Assembly: GCF_016526145.1 (NCBI RefSeq)
Contig: NZ_JADDUE010000002.1
Span: 372,001 to 436,000 of the forward strand
Length of the DNA stretch: 64,000 nt
Origin: Saccharopolyspora galaxeae
GTDB taxonomy: Bacteria > Actinomycetota > Actinomycetes > Mycobacteriales > Pseudonocardiaceae
Reading direction: 5' to 3'
In this document: positions 18,910 through 26,915 of the stretch, piece by piece
Position numbering within the stretch: position 1 is the first letter of the stretch
Layout: every line of letters starts with the position of its first letter
Made by a program: the position numbers and the translations under genes
Notes under the pieces: generated by a model
Told to the model about the DNA's origin: nothing
What the model saw: the letters and a program-made list of their open reading frames with translations, nothing else
Database searches by the model: none

Positions 18910-19556
18910 GCGGACTCCGAACAGGTGCGGGTGAGGTTCGGCCGCAACGCGGCGTCGAGGACGTCGGCGAGTTCCGCGGCCAGCGCCCCGGGATCGGTCC
19001 CGTCGGCGGCGACCTTCGCGGAGATCACGAAGGACTGCACGAGTAGCAGCAGCGCCCGCGTCTGCACCGCGGGATCGGATCGGCGCACCGAACCGTCCCG
19101 GTGGCCTTCGGTGACGTAACCGAGCAGGAAGGTTTCGGCCGCGCGCTGGGTGCTGCCGAGCCGTTCCACCAGGTACGGCAGCAGCAGCTCGGCGTCGGTG
19201 TCGAGCACGCGCCGCAGCAGCGGGGAGGCTTGCAACTGCCGCACCGCCTCGACGGCCGTGGTCACCAGGCGCTCGCGGGCGGTCCCGGCGCCCTCGTCGT
19301 ACTGGGCGCCGCGCAGGATCGCGCAGAACTCCTCGGTCATGAGCGCGTTGACCACGCTGGTCACATCCGGGAACCGGCGGTATAGCGTCATCCGGCTGAT
19401 TCCGGCGCGGCGGGCGATGCCGGTGAGGGTCGTGCGCCGCACGCCGTGCGCGAGCACGCAATCCCGCGCCGCGCGCAGGATCTCGGCATCTTCCACGCGG
19501 GTGCTCCGGGGTGGTGTGCCCGACCAACCCGAGGCGCTGTGACATTGCGCCGTCAT
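18906..19556 (-). CDS. TetR-family transcriptional regulator
   Basis: A 216-residue regulator. The N-terminal HTH (residues about 20-65) reads AARDCVLAHGVRRTTLTGIA, then RRAGISRMTLYRRFPDVTSV, a canonical TetR pattern. The C-terminal ligand domain is all-helical. The ATG at 19556 is directly preceded by a TACAGT -10 element with 7 nt to the A, so the mRNA may be leaderless. It is co-transcribed with glpD (4-nt overlap) and divergent from the AGPS-like gene, so it probably represses both. Effector unknown. Confidence 0.85.
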   Translation of the reverse strand: MTAQCHSASGWSGTPPRSTRVEDAEILRAARDCVLAHGVRRTTLTGIARRAGISRMTLYRRFPDVTSVVNALMTEEFCAILRGAQYDEGAGTARERLVTTAVEAVRQLQASPLLRRVLDTDAELLLPYLVERLGSTQRAAETFLLGYVTEGHRDGSVRRSDPAVQTRALLLLVQSFVISAKVAADGTDPGALAAELADVLDAALRPNLTRTCSESA

Positions 19557-19573
19557 GTGTAACACTGTACTGG
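19557..19573. promoter_or_regulatory. Overlapping divergent promoters with GTGTAACAC palindrome
   Basis: GTGT-A-ACAC (19557-19565) is a perfect small palindrome immediately beside the TetR start codon. On the minus strand TACAGT lies 7 nt before the TetR ATG, the spacing expected for a leaderless transcript. On the plus strand a weaker TAACAC lies 7 nt before GTG 19573. The palindrome therefore overlaps both putative -10 boxes, an ideal place for TetR autoregulation. Inferred from sequence only. Confidence 0.45.
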
Positions 19574-21231
19574 TGAGCGAGTTGATCGACCACACCTTGC
19601 GCAGCGGTTGGACCCCTTCGGGGGCCGGTGCGGCACCGCTGCCCGCGCACGCGCTGCGGTGGCTGTCCGCCAGGCTCGGGCTCAGCGGCGAGACGACGCC
19701 CGCGCTGCCCGCCTCACTGCTGGACATCCCGGACGGTGCACTGCCGGAGAGCGCCCGGGCCGAGCTGGCCGACCTGGTAGGTGAGCGCTACGTGCACACC
19801 GACGGCAGCGCCCGCCTCGGCCGGGCGGGCGGGCTCTCCTACAGCGACCTGATGCGACGGCGCGACGGCACCGGTTTCGCGGTCCCGGACGCCGTGGTGC
19901 TACCCGCCGATCCCGAGCAGGTGCAGCGGCTGCTGGAGATCTGCGTGCGCCACGACGTGGCGGTGGTGCCCTTCGGCGGCGGCACCTCCGTGGTCGGCGG
20001 TGTTTCCGCGCTGCGCGGCGGGAAAACCGCCGTCATCGCGTTGGACCTGGCCCGGCTGGACCGGCTGGTGTCGGTCGACCCGGTCTCGCGGGTGGCGGTG
20101 CTGCAGGCCGGGGTGCGCGCGCCGGAAGCGGAGTCCTTGCTGGCCGCGCACGGGTTCACTCTCGGGCACTTCCCGCAGTCGTTCGAGCGCGCCACCATCG
20201 GCGGCTTCGCGGCGACCCGCTCGGCCGGGCAGGCGTCGTCGGGCTACGGCCGGTTCGCCGACCTGGTGGAAGGCGTGCAGGTGGCGACTCCGGCCGGGGA
20301 GTGGCGGCTGGGCACCGCGCCCAACTCGGCGGCAGGCCCGGATCTGCGCCAGTTCGCCATCGGCGGGGAAGGCGCGTTCGGCGTGCTCACCGAGGTGGCG
20401 TTGCGGGTGCGCCCGAAGCCTTCCGAAACCCGCTACGAGGCACTGGTGCTGGACGGCTGGCAGGCGGGTGCCGGTGCGGTGCGGGCGTTGGCCCAGCAGC
20501 GGGTGCTCGCCGACGTGACCCGTCTGTCCGATGTTGACGAGACCGCGGTGCAGCTGGAACTGTCCGGCGCGGCGAAGGCGCGTGCGCTGCGAACGTTGTT
20601 GCGCGGCAGGGGGATCAGCGAACCGTGCATGTTGGTGCTCGGCTGGGAGGCGGCCACCGGGGCCGAGCTCAAGCAGCGCCGCGCGGCGACTTTTCGCGCA
20701 TTGCGCGGATTCCGCACGTTCAAGCTGGGTGCGCGTGGTGGCGAGTCCTGGCGCGCCAACAGGTTCGCGGCTCCGCGGCAGCGGGATGCGTTGCTGGACG
20801 TCGGCGTGTGCGTGGAGACATTGGAGACCGCCACGCACTGGTCCCGGCTGGCCGAGCTGCGCTCGGCGGTGCGCGCGGCGCTGATCGGGGCGTTGGACGG
20901 CGACGGCCGGACGCCCATCGTGATGTGCCACCTCTCGCACGCCTACGAAACGGGAGCTTCGCTGTACTTCACGGTGCTCGCGGCGCGGGATTCCGACGAC
21001 CCGATCGGCCAGTGGCAGCGCGCGAAGAAGGCCGCCACCGACGCCATCGCCGAACGCCCGCCCGGCGGCGAAACCGGCCGCGGCACGCTGACCCACCACC
21101 ACGCCGTGGGCGCGGATCACCTGCCGTGGCTGGAATCCGAGGTCGGTCCGGTCGGCACGGCGGTGTTGGGCGCGGCGAAGCGGGCGGTGGACCCGACCGG
21201 CATCCTGAACCCCGGCAAGCTGGTGGACTGA
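19573..21231 (+). CDS. FAD-linked oxidase, alkyldihydroxyacetonephosphate synthase-like
   Basis: A 552-residue VAO/PCMH-type flavoprotein. FAD-domain motifs are CVRHDVAVVPFGGGTSVVGG, SRVAVLQAGVRAPEAE, and GFTLGHFPQSFERATIGGFA, then TRSAGQASSGYGRF. The C-terminus RAVDPTGILNPGKLVD is typical of the D-lactate dehydrogenase/AGPS family. It resembles plasmenyl-lipid AGPS proteins and mycobacterial homologues beside glpD. It may act on an acyl-DHAP or hydroxy-acid substrate. GTG 19573 was chosen because promoter elements cover the alternative ATG at 19555 (6 codons longer). Confidence 0.85.
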   Translation: MSELIDHTLRSGWTPSGAGAAPLPAHALRWLSARLGLSGETTPALPASLLDIPDGALPESARAELADLVGERYVHTDGSARLGRAGGLSYSDLMRRRDGTGFAVPDAVVLPADPEQVQRLLEICVRHDVAVVPFGGGTSVVGGVSALRGGKTAVIALDLARLDRLVSVDPVSRVAVLQAGVRAPEAESLLAAHGFTLGHFPQSFERATIGGFAATRSAGQASSGYGRFADLVEGVQVATPAGEWRLGTAPNSAAGPDLRQFAIGGEGAFGVLTEVALRVRPKPSETRYEALVLDGWQAGAGAVRALAQQRVLADVTRLSDVDETAVQLELSGAAKARALRTLLRGRGISEPCMLVLGWEAATGAELKQRRAATFRALRGFRTFKLGARGGESWRANRFAAPRQRDALLDVGVCVETLETATHWSRLAELRSAVRAALIGALDGDGRTPIVMCHLSHAYETGASLYFTVLAARDSDDPIGQWQRAKKAATDAIAERPPGGETGRGTLTHHHAVGADHLPWLESEVGPVGTAVLGAAKRAVDPTGILNPGKLVD

Positions 21232-21416
21232 CCGGAGCCGTCGAACCTGCCGCGCTTCAACGCCGCGAGGAACGCGCACCACTGCGGTTTCGGCACGCTC
21301 AGCTGCCCGGCGGAACGGTTCTTGGTGTCCCGGATCGCCGCCGTGTCCGCGAAACCGCCGACTTCCACGCAGCCGCTGTTCGCTCCGGATCGACTGGATT
21401 TGTGCCAGCCGCTCAT
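21117..21416 (-). CDS. DUF397 domain protein
   Basis: The protein starts MSGWHKSSRSGANSGCVEVG, continues AAIRDTKNRSAGQLSVPKPQ and ends its conserved core at FLAALKRGRF (about residue 63), the DUF397 pattern. These small proteins usually partner XRE/Scr1-type regulators in actinobacteria. The frame runs on another 35 residues antisense to the end of the AGPS-like gene (115-nt overlap), which is an unusual tail. GGAGGGGGG precedes the ATG. No XRE partner is adjacent, so it appears to be an orphan. Confidence 0.75.
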   Translation of the reverse strand: MSGWHKSSRSGANSGCVEVGGFADTAAIRDTKNRSAGQLSVPKPQWCAFLAALKRGRFDGSGQSTSLPGFRMPVGSTARFAAPNTAVPTGPTSDSSHGR

Positions 21417-21701
21417 GATCGATTCCCCCCTCCGGTTCCCGCGCGGGAGCGCTCGAGGTGACCGGAGTCGGGGCCGAGCCGCGCCGGCGCGCTGGAACCG
21501 CGAGTCATCGTATCCGCGGCGAAGATCGGAAATGGCGGAATCGGGGAATCGGCTCGGAGCATCGCGAGTTCCCGCGAGCATCCGCAAGCGATTGGACCGA
21601 GCGGCCGCCGGACCGCTCGAAAAGCAGTCGCCGACGAGCGAACGAACCGCCTGCCCCGTTGCAGCGGCGGGCGGTCCGTTCGCTGGAGATCCGGTCGGCG
21701 G

Positions 21702-22721
21702 TCAGACCGTGACGAGCATCTTTCCGGTGTTCTCACCGCGCAGCAGGCCCAGGAAAGCCTCGGGCGCATTGCGCAGGCCCTCCACCACGGTCTCGGTGTA
21801 GTGGATCCGGCCATCGCGCACCAGCGGTGCGACGTGGTCGACGAACTGGTCCTTCAGGTTCGCGTGGTCGATCACGATGAAGCCCTGGATGTGCAGGCGC
21901 TTCTTCACGATCTGGAACATGTTCCGCGGGCCCGGCTCCGGCTTGGCGTTGTTGTACTGCGAGATCGCGCCGCAGGCGGCGACCCGGCCGAAGTCGTTGA
22001 GGTTGTCCATGGCGGCTTCGAGGTGGTCCCCGCCGACGTTGTCGAAGTACACCTCGAGCCCGTCCGGCGCTGCCTGGGCCAGCTGTTCGGCGACCGGCGC
22101 GTCCTTGTAGTTGAACGCGGCGTCGAAGCCGAGGTCTTCGGTGACGTGCCGGACCTTCTCCGCGGAGCCGGCGCTGCCGATCACCTTGGCCGCACCGCTC
22201 AGCTTGGCCAGCTGCCCGGCCAGCGAGCCGACCGCGCCCGCGGCGCCGGAGACGAACACGGTGTCGCCCTCCTGGAAGCGGGCGACGTCGAACAGGCCGG
22301 CGTAGGCGGTCATGCCCGGCATTCCCAGCACACCCAGGTAGGCGTTCAGCGGCGCGGCATCCGGGTCCACGGCGGTCGCGTGGTCGGCGCTGAGGGTGGC
22401 GTACTCGCGCCAGCCGAGCGCGTGCAGCACGTGCTGGCCGACCTGGAACTTCGGCGAGTTCGACGCGATGATCTCGCCGACCGCGCCGCCGTCGAGCGGC
22501 TTGCCGAGCTGGAACGGTGCGACGTAGGAGCGCACGTCGTTCATCCGACCGCGCATCGCCGGGTCGACGCTCATGACCTTGTTGCGCACCAGGATCTCGC
22601 CGTCACCGGGAGCGGCCACCGGGGCCTCGGCGATCTCGAAGTTCTCCTGGGTCGGCCAGCCCTGCGGGCGGGCGGCGAGCCGGATCTCCACGCCGAGGTC
22701 GGGAAGTGCCTGGGTCGTCAC
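21702..22721 (-). CDS. NADP-dependent zinc-free MDR oxidoreductase (CurA/prostaglandin-reductase type)
   Basis: A 339-residue medium-chain reductase. Residues about 20-110 form the GroES-like domain (MSVDPAMRGRMNDVRSYVAP). The nucleotide-binding motif is FVSGAAGAVGSLAGQLAKLS, followed by the YFDNVGGDHLEAAMDNLNDF signature of leukotriene B4 12-hydroxydehydrogenase/CurA enzymes. No structural zinc cysteines are seen. It probably reduces alpha,beta-unsaturated carbonyl compounds with NADPH. GTG 22721 was chosen because GGAGGT lies 4 nt upstream; ATG 22733 would include that site inside the coding region. Confidence 0.9.
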   Translation of the reverse strand: MTTQALPDLGVEIRLAARPQGWPTQENFEIAEAPVAAPGDGEILVRNKVMSVDPAMRGRMNDVRSYVAPFQLGKPLDGGAVGEIIASNSPKFQVGQHVLHALGWREYATLSADHATAVDPDAAPLNAYLGVLGMPGMTAYAGLFDVARFQEGDTVFVSGAAGAVGSLAGQLAKLSGAAKVIGSAGSAEKVRHVTEDLGFDAAFNYKDAPVAEQLAQAAPDGLEVYFDNVGGDHLEAAMDNLNDFGRVAACGAISQYNNAKPEPGPRNMFQIVKKRLHIQGFIVIDHANLKDQFVDHVAPLVRDGRIHYTETVVEGLRNAPEAFLGLLRGENTGKMLVTV

Positions 22722-22925
22722 ACTGACCTCCATATACGGAACTTGTCGGTACCGAAAATGTCACGCCGAGGACGGGTCTCCGCACTGGATGGATCTCCGT
22801 CCCGGATCCGACCGGCTGCCCCGGCGCGACGACGGCCTCTCGACGAGACAACGCCGTGCGGCCGCCGCTCCATTCCACCTGACGGATCACCGCAGGGCAG
22901 AACCGGCCGCGGTGCCCGACCCGGG

Positions 22926-23318
22926 CTACTCTTCCCGCTTGCCGCGGCGCAGCGTGGGAGTCCAGCGGGACTTCTCCAGCGAGCGGCGCAAACCGAGGTA
23001 GGCGGATTGCATCAGCGCGATCAGGTCGGCGGCGCGGCCCGGCTGCGCCCGGTGGTCCGGCTGCGGCATCGGGGTCACCCGCATCCAGCGCTCGTCCCAC
23101 AGCGCTTCCATCGCGTGGTTCCAGCGCAGCTCGGCGCCCTCGACCACGTCGTCGCGCTGCTGCTCGGCCTCGGCGATCCGCTCGTCCGCCGACGCGACCT
23201 CCTTGGCCAGCCGGGCCGCCTTCTCCCGCTCGTGCTCGCGCATCTTCTCCGCGGCGCCGGTCGCGGCGGCGATGATCTCCTTGTAGCGGGACGAAGCTGG
23301 GACCTGCGGATCGGTCAC
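22926..23318 (-). CDS. Coiled-coil protein of unknown function, last gene of the EccC-like operon
   Basis: A 130-residue protein. Residues about 10-70 are a charged, heptad-like helix (EKMREHEREKAARLAKEVAS, then ADERIAEAEQQRDDVVEGAE). A Trp-containing segment (RWNHAMEALWDERWMRV) and a basic C-terminus (RWTPTLRRGKREE) follow. No family recognised. GTG at 23318 overlaps the stop of the upstream ATPase gene (GTGA), so the two are translationally coupled and probably form a complex. Confidence 0.7.
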   Translation of the reverse strand: MTDPQVPASSRYKEIIAAATGAAEKMREHEREKAARLAKEVASADERIAEAEQQRDDVVEGAELRWNHAMEALWDERWMRVTPMPQPDHRAQPGRAADLIALMQSAYLGLRRSLEKSRWTPTLRRGKREE

Positions 23319-26101
23319 TGCACGTCCTCCTGCGAAAGCGCGGCGGAGAGGTCGAACGGGAGCACCACTTCCGGCTGCGAGTGGACCGAGCGGTCGAAGA
23401 ACAACCCGCGCCGCTCCCGTGGCGACCAGTTCACCAGCTGCCCGGCGGCGAAGCTGGACAGCTCCTGGCCGTGCACGTCGAACGCGATCCACGCGCCGAT
23501 CTCGTCGACCGGGCCCATCAGCGTGTTCTTCAGCCGTTGCGGGCTGCGCCACCAGCCGAGCACGTGCATCCGCTGCTCCGGGCCCTGCTTGAGCAGCTTG
23601 CGCAGCCGGTCCAAGCCGCTGGTCAGCGTCGCCGGGTCCTTGCGTTCCAGCAGCGAGTGCGCCGCGTCCACGCCGTAGATCAGCACGTAGTGCGGGGTGT
23701 GGTCGGAGTCCTCCGCGCCGGAAGCGCGCTTGTCCAGCTCCGCGGCCAGTTCCTCGACGGTCTTGTCGACGTCGCCGAAACCGTAGGACTGCACCGCGTG
23801 CCCGTCCCCGAGCAGCGCCTGCACCAGCTGCCGCACGTCCGGCTCGACCTCCTCCACCAGGCCCAGCGCGGTGAACCGGGCACTGCCCGGCTCGTGCTGG
23901 CGGGCCAGCGACAGCGCCGCCGCGCCCAGCACGCTGGTGGCGTCCACCCGCACCGAACCGAGCACCGCGATGTTGCGCCCCGGCGAGCGGGCCAACCGCA
24001 CCTCCGCCGCGGTGCCGTCCACGTCGATGACCTGACCGAGCAGCGCCGCCGGGGTGCCCGCCGCGGTGCTCAGTGCGCGGAAATCAGCCAGCGCGGCCAG
24101 CGAGGGCAGCAGCGAGCCGTCGAACAGCCGCGGCGGCGCCGAGCCCTCCGGGCGCTGCTCCCACAACCGCCGCTGCAACACGTCGAACGTGCCCTTCGCG
24201 GTGGCGTCCGGGATGCGCGCGACGTCGTTGCCGTGCTTGACGCCCGACTCGTGGTTGACCACCGCGTGCCAGCGCGGCAGCTCCAGCGCGGCGTCGTTCT
24301 GCTCGGCCAGCACCCGCCGCGCCTTCGGCAGCGCGATGCGCAGGATGAACTGCTCGAAGATCGCGGGCTTGCCCCAGAACGCCTCGATCCCGGAAACGTC
24401 CTGGCTGGCCAGCACCAGGTGGATGCCCTGCGAGCGGCCGCGCCGGGCCACGTCCTCCAGCAGCGACGTCGCCTGCGAGGAAACGGTGTCGCGTTCGGCG
24501 AACAGGTACTGGAACTCGTCGATCACCGCCACGATCCGCGGCCAGCGCCCGTCCGGGTCCTCCGCGCGCAGCTCCTCGAGCTTGGTGACCTCGTGCTCCT
24601 TGGCCGCGTCGGCACGTCTGCGCATCTCGGTCGACAGGAATCGCAGCAGCGCCAGGCCGAACTCGCGGTCGGCGTTCACGTTCACCCCGACCAGCTGCGC
24701 GTGCGGCAGCCAGGTCGGGTCCCGGCGGCCCGGGGTGAACTGCGCGAACGAGACGCCCTCCTTGAAATCGAGCAGGTACAGCTCCAGCTCGTCCGGCGAA
24801 TAGCGGGCCGCCATCCCGCCGAGCATCGAGTACAGGAGGTTCGTCTTGCCGGAGCCGCTCGGGCCGCCGATCAGCGTGTGCGGGCTCGCGTCGCCGAGGG
24901 TCACCTTCGACGGCTCGCCCTCGTGGAAACCCACCGGAGCCTGCAATCCGGACGCGGAGCGCTGCGTCCAGATCTGCTCCGGCACCAGATCGTCGAACGT
25001 GCGCACGCGCGCGCGATGGGTGATGAACTCCTGCGCGATGGCGGTGCACGCCTTGGTGACCTGGTCGCGCGGCGGCGCCTCGTCCAGCCGCACGGCGGTT
25101 TCCGGGCCGGTCATGCTGGTGCGGACGTCGTCGGCATCCAGCAGCCGCACCGACTCCACCGAGCTGTTCACGGTCATCGGCAGGTCCGCAACGATCAGCT
25201 GGATCCCGCAGGCCAGGCCGTTGCGGGCCACGCGCTGCAGCTGCTGCTGCCGTTCCTCCCGCAGCGGTTCGCCATCGCCGAACAGGACCGCCACGCGCCA
25301 CGGCTCATCGCGCTGACCGGTCTGCTCGGCCAGCGATCGCAGCGAGATGTGCCCGCCGTTGAGCGCGTTGGTGTGGATCCGGCGGATGTGGTCGGACAGC
25401 TCTTCGAGCATCTCGCCTAGCCGCGTCGGGTCGTGCGCGGTCAGCAGTTCCGCGTTGGTCAGCGGGTACAGGCCCGGCAGCGTGCCGGTCAGCTGCGCGA
25501 CGTCCCAGACGTGCACGCGCACCAGGCCGGGCTTGTAGTGGCTGAGCATCCGCAGCAGCAGGTTCTGCACCAGCGCCTCGCGCGCCTCGGTGGTCTGCGA
25601 GCTCGACGTGATGCGCAGGTGCGACTCGTCGAGCATCGGCATCGCCACCGGGAACGGGCGCGGGTCCGGCGATTCCGGCACGTGGCCGGTTCCGATCCGC
25701 CACAGCTGCGGCGGGGGCGAGTTCAGCTCCGCGGTGCCGGTCGTGCCGAGCCATTCGTGCATCGGCCGCCCCGCGGTGCCTGGTGCGGCCGCGGCGACCA
25801 GTTCGGTGAGCTGGTCGGGACCGTCGCCGGTCCAGCCGGTGAACAACCGCTCGCGTTCGGCGCGGGCTTCCCGCAGCGCGCTGTCGAAGGCCAGGCTCGG
25901 GGTGTCTTCGATCGAATCCGGATCGCGCTCCACCGCTGCCAGTCCCGTCGTGGCGATGCGCTTGGCGAATTCCTGCTCGGCGAACGAGACGCGGACCCGG
26001 TCGAGTTCGTTCTCCGCGGCGCCGAGGGCACCGGCGACGGTGCTGCGCAGGTGGTCGAAGGCCGACTCGATGCTGCTACGCCGCTCGTTGCGTTTGCGCA
26101 C
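23315..26101 (-). CDS. FtsK/EccC-like triple-module ATPase, soluble
   Basis: A 928-residue protein. The N-terminus (1-60) is coiled-coil with no membrane helix. Residues about 150-375 resemble an ATPase fold lacking a P-loop (RVAVLFGDGEPL ... CGIQLIVADLP). The central module has Walker A GGPSGSGKT (412-420), LYLLDFKEG (441-449), Walker B IVAVIDEF (523-530) and LASQDVSG (564-571), all FtsK/SpoIIIE/EccC hallmarks. Residues about 680-905 form a third module with a degenerate P-loop (PGRNIAVLGSVRVDATS). Three tandem modules recall type VII EccC, but here only the middle one looks active and no transmembrane segment is present. Substrate could be protein or DNA. The start is GTG 26101. Confidence 0.85.
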   Translation of the reverse strand: MRKRNERRSSIESAFDHLRSTVAGALGAAENELDRVRVSFAEQEFAKRIATTGLAAVERDPDSIEDTPSLAFDSALREARAERERLFTGWTGDGPDQLTELVAAAAPGTAGRPMHEWLGTTGTAELNSPPPQLWRIGTGHVPESPDPRPFPVAMPMLDESHLRITSSSQTTEAREALVQNLLLRMLSHYKPGLVRVHVWDVAQLTGTLPGLYPLTNAELLTAHDPTRLGEMLEELSDHIRRIHTNALNGGHISLRSLAEQTGQRDEPWRVAVLFGDGEPLREERQQQLQRVARNGLACGIQLIVADLPMTVNSSVESVRLLDADDVRTSMTGPETAVRLDEAPPRDQVTKACTAIAQEFITHRARVRTFDDLVPEQIWTQRSASGLQAPVGFHEGEPSKVTLGDASPHTLIGGPSGSGKTNLLYSMLGGMAARYSPDELELYLLDFKEGVSFAQFTPGRRDPTWLPHAQLVGVNVNADREFGLALLRFLSTEMRRRADAAKEHEVTKLEELRAEDPDGRWPRIVAVIDEFQYLFAERDTVSSQATSLLEDVARRGRSQGIHLVLASQDVSGIEAFWGKPAIFEQFILRIALPKARRVLAEQNDAALELPRWHAVVNHESGVKHGNDVARIPDATAKGTFDVLQRRLWEQRPEGSAPPRLFDGSLLPSLAALADFRALSTAAGTPAALLGQVIDVDGTAAEVRLARSPGRNIAVLGSVRVDATSVLGAAALSLARQHEPGSARFTALGLVEEVEPDVRQLVQALLGDGHAVQSYGFGDVDKTVEELAAELDKRASGAEDSDHTPHYVLIYGVDAAHSLLERKDPATLTSGLDRLRKLLKQGPEQRMHVLGWWRSPQRLKNTLMGPVDEIGAWIAFDVHGQELSSFAAGQLVNWSPRERRGLFFDRSVHSQPEVVLPFDLSAALSQEDVQ

Positions 26102-26236
26102 ACCCCACCTCGGCAGCCGGTGTTACGGACCGTGAGGAAACTACCACCCGAAGGTTTCCTGGAGTCGGTTCCGGTGGCACTCGCCACCGCTGGATTCCGG
26201 TGCGGCCGCTCGGAGACGGCCGTCCGGCCGGTCGAC

Positions 26237-26488
26237 TCACAGCCCTGCGGCGTACGTACGCAACGTGTCCACCACGTGCGCCACCGCCGCCTGAGTTCGC
26301 TCGAGCTGGTCGTCCGCGTGGGACATTCCCGCCGGTACCACGGTCTCCGGATGATCCGGATCCAACTTCGCCAATGCGACCTTCGCCTCCGCCAGTGAAC
26401 GGCGGCCTGCGGTGAGGCCGCGGTTCGCCTCGTCAAGCTTCGCCTCGGTGGCGCGCAGCGCCGCCATCAGCTCCGTCAGCGACGACAC
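26237..26488 (-). CDS. Small helical-hairpin protein (WXG100-sized), copy 2
   Basis: An 83-residue, almost entirely helical protein: helix one SSLTELMAALRATEAKLDEA, a Pro-rich turn DPDHPETVVPAG, then helix two DDQLERTQAAVAHVVDTLRT. Size and helix-turn-helix layout match WXG100/ESAT-6 proteins, but there is no W-x-G in the turn and no C-terminal YxxxD/E. The start is GTG 26488, separated by one base from the stop of the preceding gene, so expression is coupled. It lies 135 nt upstream of the EccC-like ATPase on the same strand. Confidence 0.7.
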   Translation of the reverse strand: MSSLTELMAALRATEAKLDEANRGLTAGRRSLAEAKVALAKLDPDHPETVVPAGMSHADDQLERTQAAVAHVVDTLRTYAAGL

Positions 26489-26489
26489 G

Positions 26490-26750
26490 TCACAGCCGTC
26501 CCGCGTAGCCCTCGGCCTGCGTGATGCTGGACCGGATCGCGCCCTGTACCGCGGTCAGGTTGCTCACGGCTTCGGAGAGCATTCCGTACGCCTGGTGAAC
26601 ATCGTCCTGCACGCTGTCGTGCGTCGCTCCGTGCAGAGCCGTTCGCGCCTCGTCCAGCGACGAGATCGCTTCCTGGATCCTCCCGAGGCTCTCGTCGGCC
26701 TTGTCCTTGGCGCGTGCAACTTCCTGGCGAACTTCATCCACGCTTGCCAT
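26490..26750 (-). CDS. Small helical-hairpin protein (WXG100-sized), copy 1
   Basis: An 86-residue helical protein, ASVDEVRQEVARAKDKADES, a second helix segment, a break at HGATHDSV, and a C-terminal helix ending ITQAEGYAGRL. It has no Trp, no WXG motif, no signal peptide and no cysteine. The start is ATG 26750; an upstream in-frame codon at 26798 would add 16 residues without support. It forms a coupled pair with the following gene, like the tandem EsxA/EsxB arrangement. I do not recognise the family with certainty. Confidence 0.7.
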   Translation of the reverse strand: MASVDEVRQEVARAKDKADESLGRIQEAISSLDEARTALHGATHDSVQDDVHQAYGMLSEAVSNLTAVQGAIRSSITQAEGYAGRL

Positions 26751-26915
26751 GTGTTCTTCGCCGACCCTTCCGCCGAAGGTGATCAGTTGACGGTGCAAAG
26801 TTATCCCGCGCCACCCGCCCGGACGCGGGCAGGGCGGCGGTGTTGATCAGGGGTGGCCCCCTGGTGCGACGAACCGGCTCGACCGTCCGGACGCGCCCGG
26901 ACGGCCGGTGCGCGC

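Noticed and set aside
17332-19650. 772-residue version of glpD
   Set aside because: The first 247 codons are an out-of-frame reading of the TetR gene; GlpD similarity starts at ATG 18909.
23381-25420. 679-codon plus-strand frame across the EccC-like ATPase
   Set aside because: Arg/His/Gln-rich antisense shadow; Walker motifs are on the minus strand.
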